DNA from: Erigeron canadensis
Taxonomy: Eukaryota; Streptophyta; Magnoliopsida; Asterales; Asteraceae
Assembly: GCF_010389155.1 (NCBI RefSeq)
Contig: NC_057768.1
Location: 6,136,501-6,200,500, forward strand
DNA: 64,000 nt
Direction: 5' to 3'
Positions 24,801-32,440 of this stretch are shown piece by piece. The position numbers were made by a program, and so were the translations under genes. Each line of letters begins with the position of its first letter. Within the stretch, counting starts at the first letter, position 1. Below the pieces are notes generated by a model. It was not told the origin of the DNA. It saw only the letters and a program-made list of their open reading frames with translations, and did not search any database.

Positions 24801-27800
24801 TTGGCTGTCCAGTATTTATTCTTAATAATAAGGATCATTTAGGAAAATTTGATCCTAAAGCTGATGATGGCTACTTTGTTGGATACTCTTCCGTTAGCAA
24901 AGCTTTTAGAGTATTCAATACTCGACTTCAAAAAGTGGATTAATCCATTCATGTCACTTTTGATGAAAGCTCATCTGCTCTTAAAGATATCTAGCCATCT
25001 TCTACTGAAGAGATCTTCAATGAGTTCACTAATCCTCCTATGGAGGATGCTGACTCATTGTTGACGCTTCTTGCTCACCTCCTCTTGATCAGCAACTCAC
25101 TAAGGACAGTTCAGCAGACCCTGAGCTGGAGCAAGTTGCTGCTCATATCTACACGATTGAGCCAGTTGAGCCTATCTTAAGGTCAATCCATGCTGCATCA
25201 GCCAAACCTAGATCACTGGCTGATGATGTGCAAGTTGATGACTCTGCTGATGATGAGTTTCATGATGCTTCAGCTAACACTGAAGACATGGTGTCTGCTG
25301 ATGACCCCATCATTGATAACTCAAATCAGTCAAATGGCTCCACTGATCAAACTCCTCTTGATCCTTCAATTACCATTGATTTCTCCTCTTATTCTTCTCC
25401 TGCTGATCCCATGCAAATGTCTTCCGCTACCACTCTAGGTTCATCAAGTGTCCCATCACTTAAATGGACTTCAAGTCATCCTGCTCAACAAATTATTGGT
25501 GATCCTCAGCAGGGTATTGTGACTAGATCAGCGACTAGAAGCACATGTCTATATGTTAATTTCTTGTCAATGATCACTCCTAAGAATATTGGAGAGGCCA
25601 TGGTTGACCCATCGTGGGTTGCAGCCATGCAAGAAGAACTAACACAATTCCAAAGACAGCATGTCTGGTTCTTAGTTCCTCTTCCTCCTGGCAAAGAACC
25701 CATTGGAACTAAATGGGTTTATAGAAATAAGATGGACGAAGATGGTGTTGTTATACGCAACAAGGCTAGGTTAGTAGCTCAAGGCTACCTTCAAGAAGAA
25801 GGTGTCAACTATGACGAAACCTTTGCTCCAGTTGCTAGACTTGAAGCAATACGCTTATTCCTAGCACATGCTGCTTATCGACACTTCACTGTATATCAAA
25901 TGGATGTCAAGAGTGTTTTCCTAAATGGAAAACTCGATGAAGAAGTTTATGTGGAGCAGCCACCTGGTTTTGAAGATCTAACCAAGCCAAACAACGTCTA
26001 TCGTCTCTATAAAGCATTATATGGTCTTAAACAAGCTCCCAGAGCTTGGTATGACACTCTCTTTGAATTTCTTCTTTTTCATGAGTTTCAGTGAGGATCT
26101 ATAGACAGCACCCTCTTTATCTATAGAAAGGGTGCTCATGTTCTCTATGTGTAAATATATGTCGATGACATCATATTTGGATCCTCCATCATATTTGGAT
26201 CACACATAATCCTGTTCAGCATTCCAAAACTAAGCATATTGACATTAGGTATCACTTCATTCGTGATCATGTCATGAAGGGGGATGTTGAAATTTACTTC
26301 ATCCCCACTGATGACCAACTTGCAGACATCTTCACTAAACCTTTAGATGAAAAAAGATTCAAGGATCTTGTCAGCAGGTTGGGAATGTTAAATTGTGATC
26401 CTACAAGTTCAGCAACATGATCACTCATGTTTTGCTGCCCCTCTTCCTCTTATGAAGATAAGCAGCGACTTTTTAAGTCAAAGTCATCAGCGAGCTCTTT
26501 CTTTTTACTCGCTGATCCCTGTTGCTTTGGGAAAAAGCAAAATAAAGGCAATGGAAAGCCAAAAGTTTCCATCTAGTCCACAGCAAACGGCTGTGGTAAC
26601 GACATATAAAATCCGTTGATCCCTGATGCTTTGGGAAAAAGCATAACAAAAGTAATAGGGTGCTAAAAGTCCCTATCTAGTCCAGCAGCAAACGGCTGCT
26701 GGTAAAGACATCTAAAATCCGTTGATCCCTGATGCTTTGGGAAAAAGCATACCAAAAGTAATAGGGTGCTGAAAGTCCCTATCTAGTCCAGCAGCAAACG
26801 GTTGCTGGTAAAGACTTCTAAAATCCGTTGATGGCTGACAATTTGCCAAAAATTGTTTGATACTCATCAGCATCCACTCCTTCTGTCTTTGTGGTGCTGA
26901 TTAAAACTTGGTAACCATTATTTCTTTAAAATTACATAAACTCTTCAGTGGATACCTCAATTTATCTGAGTGTATTCCACTACGTATTTTTGTTAATATT
27001 TTATTATATATATCTCAAACGGTTACCTCGATTTTCTCCCAAATGGGCAACTTGTACACTGTACGCGCCGTATGAACTCGAGTACAGTTGAAATCGTGGT
27101 CCATATAGTCACAACCCTGCTGGAGCTGGTATGCTGATAATCCCCCCAGCAACCTCCAAAGCTTTCAAGAAAACCAAAACACTTGCATCTTTTTCCACTT
27201 CACCTCCTGCTGCTGTCCCAAAACAGCAGCAGCGACTATCAAAGGGCAAAACTACTAAGGTTAAGAAGTCCTCACTGCCCACGGACAATAGAGACCTAGC
27301 CAGCCCATCAACAGCCTCAAAAAAGGCTGTTGACGAGAAAAAGGGTAACCGCAAGCAGCAACCTCAAACTTCTGTAGGCGAGGTTGGTGAAGATCAAGGG
27401 CCACCCCAGCCCATTAGAGTTGAGTCCACCGAACAAATAATTCCCTCTTCTTCTCAATCCTCTAAGTCGTTGTCAACAGCCACATCACAGGTGATGCTAG
27501 AGACAACAAAGTCTACGGCCGATGATGCTTCGGTGATACAACACACTGAAGCTGAGGCACCCGGTTCCCCTACCCCTCTAAATTTCTCGTTGGATGAAAG
27601 GATGGAGGTTGAGGTTGGAAATGTAGAGGATAAAGGAAATGTTGTTGAAGAAGATGATGATGAGGAGGAGGAAAGTGATCTTGAGTTGGGAGAGTTTATT
27701 GCTGATGAATTCCAGCTGGATTCCTCCAACCAGACTGATGAAACGGAGGCAAGTGATATGGAGGTTAATGAAGAGGCTGCTGCTGCTGATGAAAATGCAG

Positions 27801-30800
27801 CAGCCATCAATGAAAATGTTGAAGCTGCTACTGCTGATGACAATGCAGCAGCTAATCCTGAAGAAACTGAGGTGCTAACTCCTTCTGCCAAACCTGTCGA
27901 TTCTCAAATTGCTGATGACAGGCTGGCCAGAGTGGAACACCAATTAAATGATCTCACCAAGGCTGCCACACTCGCTGTTCAACTTAAAAATCATGAAGAT
28001 GACAGATTGGTGAAGATCTTGGAGAGCTGGTACAGCAAGCAGAACGAAAACACTGCCAGCATCGAGACTCTTAAAGAAAAATCTATTTCTATGGCTACTG
28101 ATCAAGAAAAGCTGCGCACTTATACAAATAATATCAAAAAGGATCAGCAGGCCATTCGTGGGTTCTCACGATCGCTATGCAAAATTGGAACTGCTGTAAG
28201 GTTCTCAGCAAAGAAGGCATCCAGCAGCAGTGAATCTACTGCTGCTGAAGTAAAAACAGTTGCTGACCTGGTTTCTCGTCTTACCACCCAGGTTGAAGAC
28301 AACACCAAGGCTATCAATACCTTGGAAACTACAGTGGCCAGTTTTCCTCCTCCTCAAGTCTCATTAACTGAGGAAGATCGTAAGTGCCAACAAAAGTTGG
28401 AGCAAGAGGTTGGGGACATTAAGAAGATGTTGTCCCAACTTCTTCAACAGCAGGCAGCTCCAACAGCAACAGTGGAGGTAGTTATTAATGATACTACCTC
28501 CAAGGGGGAGAAAGTTGATGCTGCCGTAATGGCACTTGTCAGTGAAGCTGTTAACAAAGCTGTAAATGATATATATGAAGCTTCAGCTGACAAGGTTGCA
28601 AGTGAAGAAAACACTGCAGCGGCCACTGATAAACAAGATGAACTGGCAATAGTGGCCGTCAGTTAAGACAAGGTTAACTCTCCCCCTGCTGATGTTGAGG
28701 GGGAGACAAGAATTGTGAAGTTCCCCCTGCTGATGTTGAGGGGGAGACAGTTGAAGAGGCAAGTGCTGAGGGGGAGCAACAATTGATAGTTGCTGAAGCT
28801 CCCCTAATTGAAGAAGAAGAGGAAATGAGTCCTCGTGCAGTCAGAGCAGCCTCGGAAGCCGGATTTGCACAAGAAATGGCTAGGGACACATCCAGGGAAG
28901 TGCTCAATATTTTCCATCCTCGCTTCCTTGGAAATGCTGAAGTCTCTAAGTTAACAGCAGCACAAAGAAAGCAGCTGACTGATACTAGCTTTTTCAAGAG
29001 TCCCTCACCTCTGACTGCTCAAAATGTATCCATCACATCCCCAGCAGGAAATCAATTTCAAGTCATCGACATATTATCAATTACTGCTGAGGGAAAAACT
29101 CAAGAGGAGGCCCTGGAGGAGCTGGATAGGCTGAAAGCAAATAAAGAAAATGAAAAGAAAAATCTTGAGTATATCAAGCAGCTGGCCCTCTTGGAGAAAG
29201 ATAAGATGAGATGGATGGAGAGCAAAGAATGTTGTTGACCACTGGTGGGCCTGAAGCTCTCTACAAGCAAAAGCAAGCTGATGTAGAGCAACTACTGAAG
29301 GAAAAGAGAGAAAAATTTGAAATGGAGAAGGCCAAGTGGTTGAAGATCATGAAAGATAGGAAGAAGCCTGAGAGAATCACAGCAGTTGAAGCTCATAAAG
29401 CTGCCATGGGGACAAAAACCAATCTGAAGTTCCTAAGGGAAGGACACAACGCCCCAACCAAAATTGAAGATGTAAAGCTGACCAACTTCGGGGCTTCAGA
29501 GTGGTATGAAATCTATATGATTATCAAAGATAAAAAGGCTGCCAGCTATGAACAACTTCAGGGGATGCTAAAAAATTACTTTGAAAAGGCACTGAAGTTT
29601 GAAACTAAGTTCAAGGCAGACCTTCCCATGCTGAGGGCAGTCTTTGGATCTCCAGCATCTGTCTCCTCTTCAACAGGCAAGCGTGTCCTGAAAAGAAAGC
29701 AAGCCATGCAACTCTTGCCTGCTGACCTTCCTCTTATCTCTAATGATGCTGGATTGAATTTGAGGCTTCCTCCCAGGTGTTCTTTTGAAGAAGGGAGAAT
29801 ACTTGAAGACCCTGCTGGCATATTCTTCCAAAATTTCAGAAACGATCAACTCTTCTTTAGAATGGCAGAAATTGAACAAGCATCTACTGGTTTCCTGATT
29901 AGCATCAGGAGAAGATTTGCAAAGATGATTAGTGCTAGATCTGTAATCAGCAAGATTGATGAAGAATTAATGAAGCCAGCGAGAATAGAAGATCCAGTGC
30001 TAAGAATTGCCAAGCAGGAAGACGCTTGGGAGATAGAAGCTACTAATCTTTAGATGTCAACTTTGTAAAAGCTTTATGCTTCAGCTTGTAATTCACTTTG
30101 ATGATATAAAAGACATCTTTTCTTCATATTACATTCTTCTTACTTATTCAGCAAGTCTCTTCAGCGAATAGGGGGACATTGTTGAGACCTGGATTCGCTG
30201 ATAAGACTTACTCGCTGACATGCATAGTCAGCAAGTCTTCAGTGAGTCCAGTGACTCTCTTCAGCGGGTTGCATGCTGACCAAAAGTTCATCATGGCGGG
30301 AAGTATTCAAACCATATGAAGACAAGAGTCACATGGTGGTTCTTCCAACTGTAACATACCTTAACTGGAAAAGGTACTCGTTGGGACCAAAACTTGGGTT
30401 TTCTCTTTCATACCCATTTTGGTAAAGAAGACAAAGGCTCTTGCCTGGAAGTACAAGGAGCCAATGGATTGTCGACAACCACCATCTATCTCTGTCAAAG
30501 GAAGGTTGTGTTGCCCTAATCCTTCCTTTATATAAAGCAACACAGCCGCATTGTATCATGTGTGTTAGTCACCTTGAAAATGTGTATCACTTGTAATTGT
30601 TTAAGTTTTTAGTGTGTCTAGGCTTAGCAATTACCTCTGTTCTTTTGTATTCTTGTAAGTCAAGTGTGTAGATCAACCATGTATTCATCGTTTAATCAAT
30701 GATACATATGATTATCCTTGCATTGATGTACTACAATTAAACTTGATATTGTTCTTGTTATTTACTTGCTTATTTACTTTCTTGTCTAATTTAAATAAAA

Positions 30801-32440
30801 CATAAGTTGTGCATTCGTGGACTATCAAAGTCGATTTATTGATTGGTAGGGATAGGGATGGAGAAAATAATATTTGTGACAGAAAGGGACTTAATTATAA
30901 ATTAAGAAGGAGTAATTATCAAATAGAAAAAAAAAGATTTATTGAATTTTAGTGTGAGCTTGACACGTAATCAATTGAAAAAAAAAAAAAACAGAGTGGT
31001 TCCTTAAGCAGAGAGAGAGAATTGAGAGTTGGCGAACATCTGAATAATATTTGAACTTTGAAGGTTATAAAAAATAACGTTGTGTGTATATATATGTTGA
31101 AAATTCAAAAGTTTGATGTGTATCATGTTCACCAACGAGTAGCATTGCTTTATATATAATTTTGGAATACGATCTATTTTAATTATAAGGCTTCAGCTGG
31201 CCTGACCAATTTTTGAATGATTGTGTCGTAGCCTAATTAATAGTAGTCGAAATTTCAGTGACGCGAAGTATACACAAGAAGAGAAAGGAATACGATGAAG
31301 CTAAAGAATTTACGAATAAAATCTATCTAAATGATCATCCCGATTACCAAGAAGCTTTTATCGAGGCAATAAGTCAAGGTGCTTACGATGTTGTTGATGA
31401 GATTCTATATAGGTCACCAGATTTGATACGACGTAATTGGGGTCAAAAGAATCATTCTTTTATTGAATACGCAATAAAAAATCATTCAGAAAAAGTCTAT
31501 AACCTTATCTTTCACTTGAATGAAAGAATGGATACATACAGAAAATTTAAGGATACCAATAATAACAATATCTTACACTTGGCCGGAAAATTGACACCTC
31601 CACATATACTTGGTCGTTCTACAGGTGCAGCATTGCAACTACAACGAGAGCTTCAATGGTTTCAGGTACAGTACGTACGTGCAAATAAGATATGTGTTTG
31701 TACGTCACGTTATATATATTTCTCTCATTAATTATGAACAAGCTGCGCGCCTTCTACAGGAAGTGAAGAAGCTCATGCTACCGGATCAACTTGTACAGGT
31801 GAACAGAGATTCGTTGACACCAGCTATGGTGTTTACAAACGAGCACAGAGATTTGTTGAAAGAAGGGGAAGAATGGATGAAAACAACTTCACAAACATTT
31901 AGCATAGTTGCTGCATTAATTGTAACAATCGTATTTGCAGCAGCTATTACTGTACCTGGGGGGAACAATCAGAAGTCGGGCATGCCTTTGTTTAAGAAAA
32001 AAACTCTTTTCGATATCTTTGCAGTATCCAATGCAATATCACTATTTTCAGGTATTAGCGCCCTGTTAGTGTTCTTATCAATCCTCACTACACGTTTCGC
32101 TGAAATGGATTTCCTCAAGAGTTTACCAAGGCGGTTAATCCTTGGTCTTTTGGCGTTATTCCTCTCTACAGCTTCAATGGTGTTAACGTTTAGCGCAATC
32201 TTGTTCCTAGTCTTTTATGATCAAAGACATTGGATGCTGGCAATTTTGGGGTTATCTTGTGTGCCAATTGCAGTAATTGTTACTCTGCAATTTCCTCTCC
32301 TGGTTGATTTGTGCAAATCAACATCCATCCCCATTTTTGGTAAGCAAGAATACATAGCAAGTGGTAAATTTATTTCAAAACACCCTACATCCTACCTTTC
32401 GGAAACACGTACCACTAGGCCTCCAGATTCAGCTAACTAA
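3464..32440 (+). CDS. Ankyrin-repeat protein with C-terminal PGG domain (ACD6/ITN1-like), 24-kb intron, probable frameshift
   Basis: Inferred exons: about 3464-3966, 4070-4189, 6617-6733, 6811-6897, 31259-31665 and 31760-32440 (stop). Every junction has GT-AG, and the split codons agree in phase at each, including the join across the 24,361-bp intron (one base before, two after). The first exon encodes ankyrin-like helices (LHIAVIEG, then [11 protein letters not shown] in a shifted frame). Exon 2 has the [17 protein letters not shown] type segment typical of plant ankyrin/PGG proteins. Exons 3-4 encode a hydrophobic segment. Exon 5 holds more ankyrin sequence ending RELQWFQ, and exon 6 the PGG domain ([11 protein letters not shown]) with several membrane helices. 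Known relatives act at membranes in defence and salt responses. The frame changes between about 3665 and 3693, so the gene is either a pseudogene or misassembled there. The 5' end is unresolved. Confidence 0.78.
4905..5183 (+). mobile_element. tRNA-derived SINE with 19-bp target duplication
   Basis: A body of about 241 bp (4924-5164) is flanked by identical 19-bp repeats, TCTTAAGAGAGGGTTTTTT, at 4905-4923 and 5165-5183. Near the 5' end are polymerase III promoter-like boxes: GGATCAGTGGTTGGAGC (A-box region) and GGGTTCGACTC (B box), as expected for a tRNA-derived SINE head. The tail ends in a T-rich stretch. It lies in an intron of the ankyrin gene. A diverged second copy of the same tail occurs at the window end (63780-64000). 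Confidence 0.88.
5630..5942. mobile_element. hAT-like MITE, 313 bp
   Basis: Terminal inverted repeats begin TAGAGGTGTACAAAAA on the left and, read inward, TAGTGGTGTACAAAAA on the right. They are flanked by 8-bp direct repeats, GGTGGACC (5622-5629) and GGTGGATC (5943-5950), one mismatch. The 8-bp duplication and the TAGNGGTG terminus fit hAT elements. The interior is made of CCCGAACCCG/CCGGTTTGGG-like words and has no ORF. It lies in an intron of the ankyrin gene. Confidence 0.8.
6345..6374 (+). mobile_element. Helitron-like 3' terminus, plus strand
   Basis: A perfect 8-bp stem (ACCCGGTC at 6345-6352, GACCGGGT at 6356-6363, loop ACC) is followed six bases later by CTAG (6370-6373) and T. Hairpin, short spacer, CTRR and a host T are the diagnostic 3' end of Helitrons. 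The body would lie to the left (about 6110-6345 is AT-rich and has no gene); the 5' TC end was not identified. Confidence 0.6.
6979..7010 (-). mobile_element. Helitron-like 3' terminus, minus strand
   Basis: On the minus strand the hairpin arms CCGACC and GGTCGG (plus 6991-6996 and 7000-7005) are followed after about eight bases by CTAG (plus 6979-6982) and then T. It faces the similar terminus at 6345-6374, so the ~600 bp holding ankyrin exons 3 and 4 lies between two Helitron ends in opposite orientation. The body would extend rightward into the large intron; its other end is not located. Confidence 0.55.
7097..7384. repeat. 144-bp tandem duplication
   Basis: Two nearly identical 144-bp units, 7097-7240 and 7241-7384, each beginning ACACGATATACAACAAATTT. 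They differ at only a few positions. The 68-codon open frame at 7264-7470 falls in the second copy and is not supported as a gene. Located in the large intron of the ankyrin gene. Confidence 0.9.
7910..7990 (-). mobile_element. Possible tRNA-like SINE head, minus strand
   Basis: On the minus strand a TAGTTGAGGTCC stretch is followed at tRNA-like spacing by GTGGGTTCGACTC, resembling A and B boxes. No target duplication was found, and no tRNA cloverleaf with acceptor stem was established, so this is a fragment at best. A second B-box-like word (CATGTTCGAGTC) occurs on the plus strand near 8238. Confidence 0.3.
8683..8946. repeat. 132-bp tandem duplication
   Basis: Two units, 8683-8814 and 8815-8946, each beginning CTAATTATCGTCACCACCACC and differing by a few bases. 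Each unit contains the GC-rich motif and a CACCATGCTAATAT stretch resembling the Helitron-like ends elsewhere in the window, so the duplication may have arisen at such an end. It lies in the large intron, upstream of copia element A. Confidence 0.88.
9298..9943 (-). repeat. 3' LTR of element A
   Basis: 646 bp, starting TGTTAAGTCTTGG on the minus strand and ending in CA (plus-strand TGACAGTCC at 9298). It aligns along its length with the LTRs of B and C. It contains a TATATAAAG box before a GCAACACAGCC stretch and a TTGTATTCTTGTAAGTC region near the probable polyadenylation zone. Small open frames of about 75 codons inside it recur in B and C only because the LTRs are homologous. Confidence 0.92.
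9944..9957 (-). promoter_or_regulatory. Polypurine tract of element A
   Basis: On the minus strand, AATAGGGGGAGAT directly abuts the LTR start. This is the expected site where plus-strand DNA synthesis begins during reverse transcription. The same motif abuts the 3' LTRs of B and C. Confidence 0.85.
10084..14029 (-). pseudogene. Extra ORF downstream of pol, element A copy, frameshifted
   Basis: Homologous over its length to the 1,356-codon ORF of element C (47229-51299). The start (MASSSENVP) is at 14029, and the N-terminal part runs to 13586. Later parts appear in separate frames (13332-12928, 12622-11795, 11589-11017, 10956-10084), so there are several frameshifts and at least one stop. 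The order of regions is kept: N-terminal region with LRDALRLP and FARFLSLIF, lysine-rich stretch, acidic region, coiled coil, [12 protein letters not shown] repeats, and C-terminal region with LNLRLPPRS and [14 protein letters not shown]. The last ~18 codons are out of frame compared with B. The function is unknown. Confidence 0.8.
14030..14210 (-). promoter_or_regulatory. TATA-like box and C/T-rich leader before the extra ORF (element A)
   Basis: On the minus strand GGGACCCATATCCATGCC precedes TATATAT (plus 14160-14166). About 130 bases of C/T-rich sequence (TTCTTTCTCTC and similar) then lead to the ATG at 14029. The same order (GGGTCCACTTCC, TATATATTT, C/T-rich leader, ATG) is present in element C. 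It resembles a plant core promoter and 5' leader inside the retrotransposon. Transcription is not shown. Confidence 0.45.
14560..14870 (-). repeat. Hairpin array between pol and extra ORF (element A)
   Basis: Three ~106-bp units, each with short palindromes: CCAGCAAC/GTTGCTAG at 14598-14618, CCAACAGC/GTTGTTGG at 14704-14724, CCAGCAAC/GCTGCTGG at 14810-14830; ATAGGG/CCCTAT stems; ATGCTTT/AAAGCAT stems; and in the outermost unit ATGAAGA/TCTTCAT (14836-14842 with 14851-14857). The same array lies at the same place in B and C, with different but mostly complementary arm sequences. Confidence 0.88.
14960..16267 (-). pseudogene. pol fragment: partial reverse transcriptase and RNase H (element A)
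   Basis: Minus-strand translation gives, in order, the [17 protein letters not shown] block (from 16158), [12 protein letters not shown], the region of the YVDD active site near 15895, and the RNase H/C-terminal part from 15837 ([14 protein letters not shown] and [16 protein letters not shown]). A TGA interrupts at about 15961, where element C has CGA and element B also has TGA. The 3' end is frameshifted or stopped near 15046. The N-terminal half of reverse transcriptase is lost at 16267. Confidence 0.85.
16975..18690 (-). pseudogene. RPA70-like single-stranded DNA-binding protein, decayed
   Basis: Minus-strand blocks recall the C-terminal half of plant RPA 70-kDa subunits (OB folds): [13 protein letters not shown] (18680-18550), a block reading [19 protein letters not shown] (about 18440-18362), a block around 18270-18150, a cysteine-containing block (about 18060-17880), then [16 protein letters not shown] (near 17766-17700). 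Introns with GT-AG fit between some blocks. The cysteine block carries at least two in-frame stops, and there is no N-terminal DNA-binding domain. RPA-like genes are known cargo of plant Helitrons, which may explain its position amid Helitron-like termini; that link is inference. Confidence 0.6.
18792..18823. repeat. (TA)n microsatellite
   Basis: About 16 uninterrupted TA units. The surrounding 18,830-19,590 interval is AT-rich with no supportable gene; the small open frame at 19254-19475 is low-complexity and was not called. Confidence 0.95.
19594..20240 (+). repeat. 5' LTR of element B
   Basis: 647 bp, TGTTGAGACC to GGACTATCA, with TG..CA ends. A TATATAAA box is at 19943-19950, just before GCAACACAGCC. 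Transcription should start shortly downstream, with TTGTATTCTTGTAAG in the probable R/U5 region. Confidence 0.95.
20243..20260 (+). promoter_or_regulatory. Primer binding site of element B
   Basis: TGGTATCAGAGCCAGGTT begins two bases after the LTR. It matches the complement of the 3' end of plant initiator methionine tRNA, the usual primer of Ty1-copia reverse transcription. Confidence 0.9.
20345..23708 (+). pseudogene. gag of element B, long two-zinc-knuckle type, broken
   Basis: The ATG at 20345 is followed by a premature TAG at 20411, where element C has GAG. The frame continues with the UBN2/copia-type gag core (about 20444-21225: [22 protein letters not shown]). A deletion of about 60 bp against C near 21230 shifts frame just before an intact CCHC knuckle, [14 protein letters not shown] (21295-21336). 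After this come an acidic patch, a region with stops (21750-21930), a Ser/Pro-rich region, basic [15 protein letters not shown] repeats (22650-22800) and a second CCHC knuckle, [14 protein letters not shown] (about 23180-23222). The product would coat the RNA genome in virus-like particles. Confidence 0.85.
23690..26380 (+). pseudogene. pol of element B: protease, integrase, truncated RT/RNase H
   Basis: Order typical of Ty1-copia: protease motif LDSGCSKHM near 23725; GAG-pre-integrase domain with WHKRMSHV; integrase core with [14 protein letters not shown] and [12 protein letters not shown]; then reverse transcriptase ([34 protein letters not shown]). Lesions include TAA near 24333 and 24942, a frameshift near 25060 and TGA at about 26092. 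A deletion joins the sequence just after the YVDD region (about 26190) directly to the end of RNase H ([19 protein letters not shown], about 26208 on). It cannot encode a working polymerase as read. Confidence 0.9.
26500..26850 (+). repeat. Hairpin array between pol and extra ORF (element B)
   Basis: Units of ~106 bp, each with three hairpins. Unit 1: TTGCTTT/AAAGCAA (26522-26540), ATGGAAA/TTTCCAT (26551-26572), CCACAGC/GCTGTGG (26578-26596). Units 2 and 3: ATGCTTT/AAAGCAT-type, ATAGGG/CCCTAT, and CCAGCAGC/GCTGCTGG (26682 on) or CCAGCAGC/GTTGCTGG (26788-26808). A last hairpin with ACAATTT/AAATTGT arms follows near 26840-26860. Arm changes between units are mostly paired. Confidence 0.93.
27112..30053 (+). 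pseudogene. Extra ORF downstream of pol, element B copy, N-terminally deleted
   Basis: Sequence matching C around 48175 (NPAGAG) is fused at about 27111 to DNA that in A and C lies upstream of the internal TATA-like box. The deletion therefore removed the promoter-like module and about the first 320 codons. What remains is open from 27131 to 28666 (lysine-rich, acidic and coiled-coil regions), then breaks at a TAA (28665). It resumes at 28783-29238 and, after a frameshift near 29215, runs to the natural end at 30053. The C-terminal 280 residues align well with C. The function is unknown. Confidence 0.82.
28680..28780 (+). repeat. Polypurine-tract-like repeats inside the extra ORF (element B)
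   Basis: GAGGGGGAGA-type words occur at about 28696, 28738 and 28768 (plus AAGGGGGAGA near 28503), several preceded by CCCCCTGCTGATG so that short inverted repeats form. They match the core of the true polypurine tract (AATAGGGGGA) next to the LTR. In the reading frame of C the same DNA encodes PPAGAEGE-type peptide repeats. Confidence 0.75.
30166..30179 (+). promoter_or_regulatory. Polypurine tract of element B
   Basis: GAATAGGGGGACAT abuts the 3' LTR start at 30180. One base differs from the tract of element C (AATAGGGGGAGAT). Confidence 0.88.
30180..30827 (+). repeat. 3' LTR of element B
   Basis: 648 bp, TG..CA, collinear with the 5' LTR. The differences I see are seven substitutions and one inserted G. 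Confidence 0.95.

Larger units (their letters stand above)
19589..30832 (+). mobile_element. Copia element B, 11.2 kb, internally deleted but with near-identical LTRs
   Basis: LTRs at 19594-20240 and 30180-30827 flank a plus-strand Ty1-copia interior. A perfect 5-bp target duplication AAGTC lies at 19589-19593 and 30828-30832. The LTRs differ at seven substitutions and one single-base indel in my by-eye comparison, so the insertion is recent. The interior is heavily damaged: stops in gag, a deletion near the first zinc knuckle, stops in pol, loss of the segment between the RT active site and the end of RNase H, and loss of the N-terminal ~320 codons of the extra ORF. It lies in the 24-kb intron of the ankyrin gene, same strand. 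Confidence 0.93.

Noticed and set aside
27454..27891. Antisense Ser/Ala-rich 145-codon ORF in element B
   Set aside because: Shadow of the acidic region of the extra ORF; GAT/GAA-rich codons read backwards give Ser/Ala/Phe.
31258..31731. Separate short gene starting at GTG 31258
   Set aside because: It begins at a splice acceptor and its phase fits the exon ending at 6897; it is an internal exon of the ankyrin/PGG gene.
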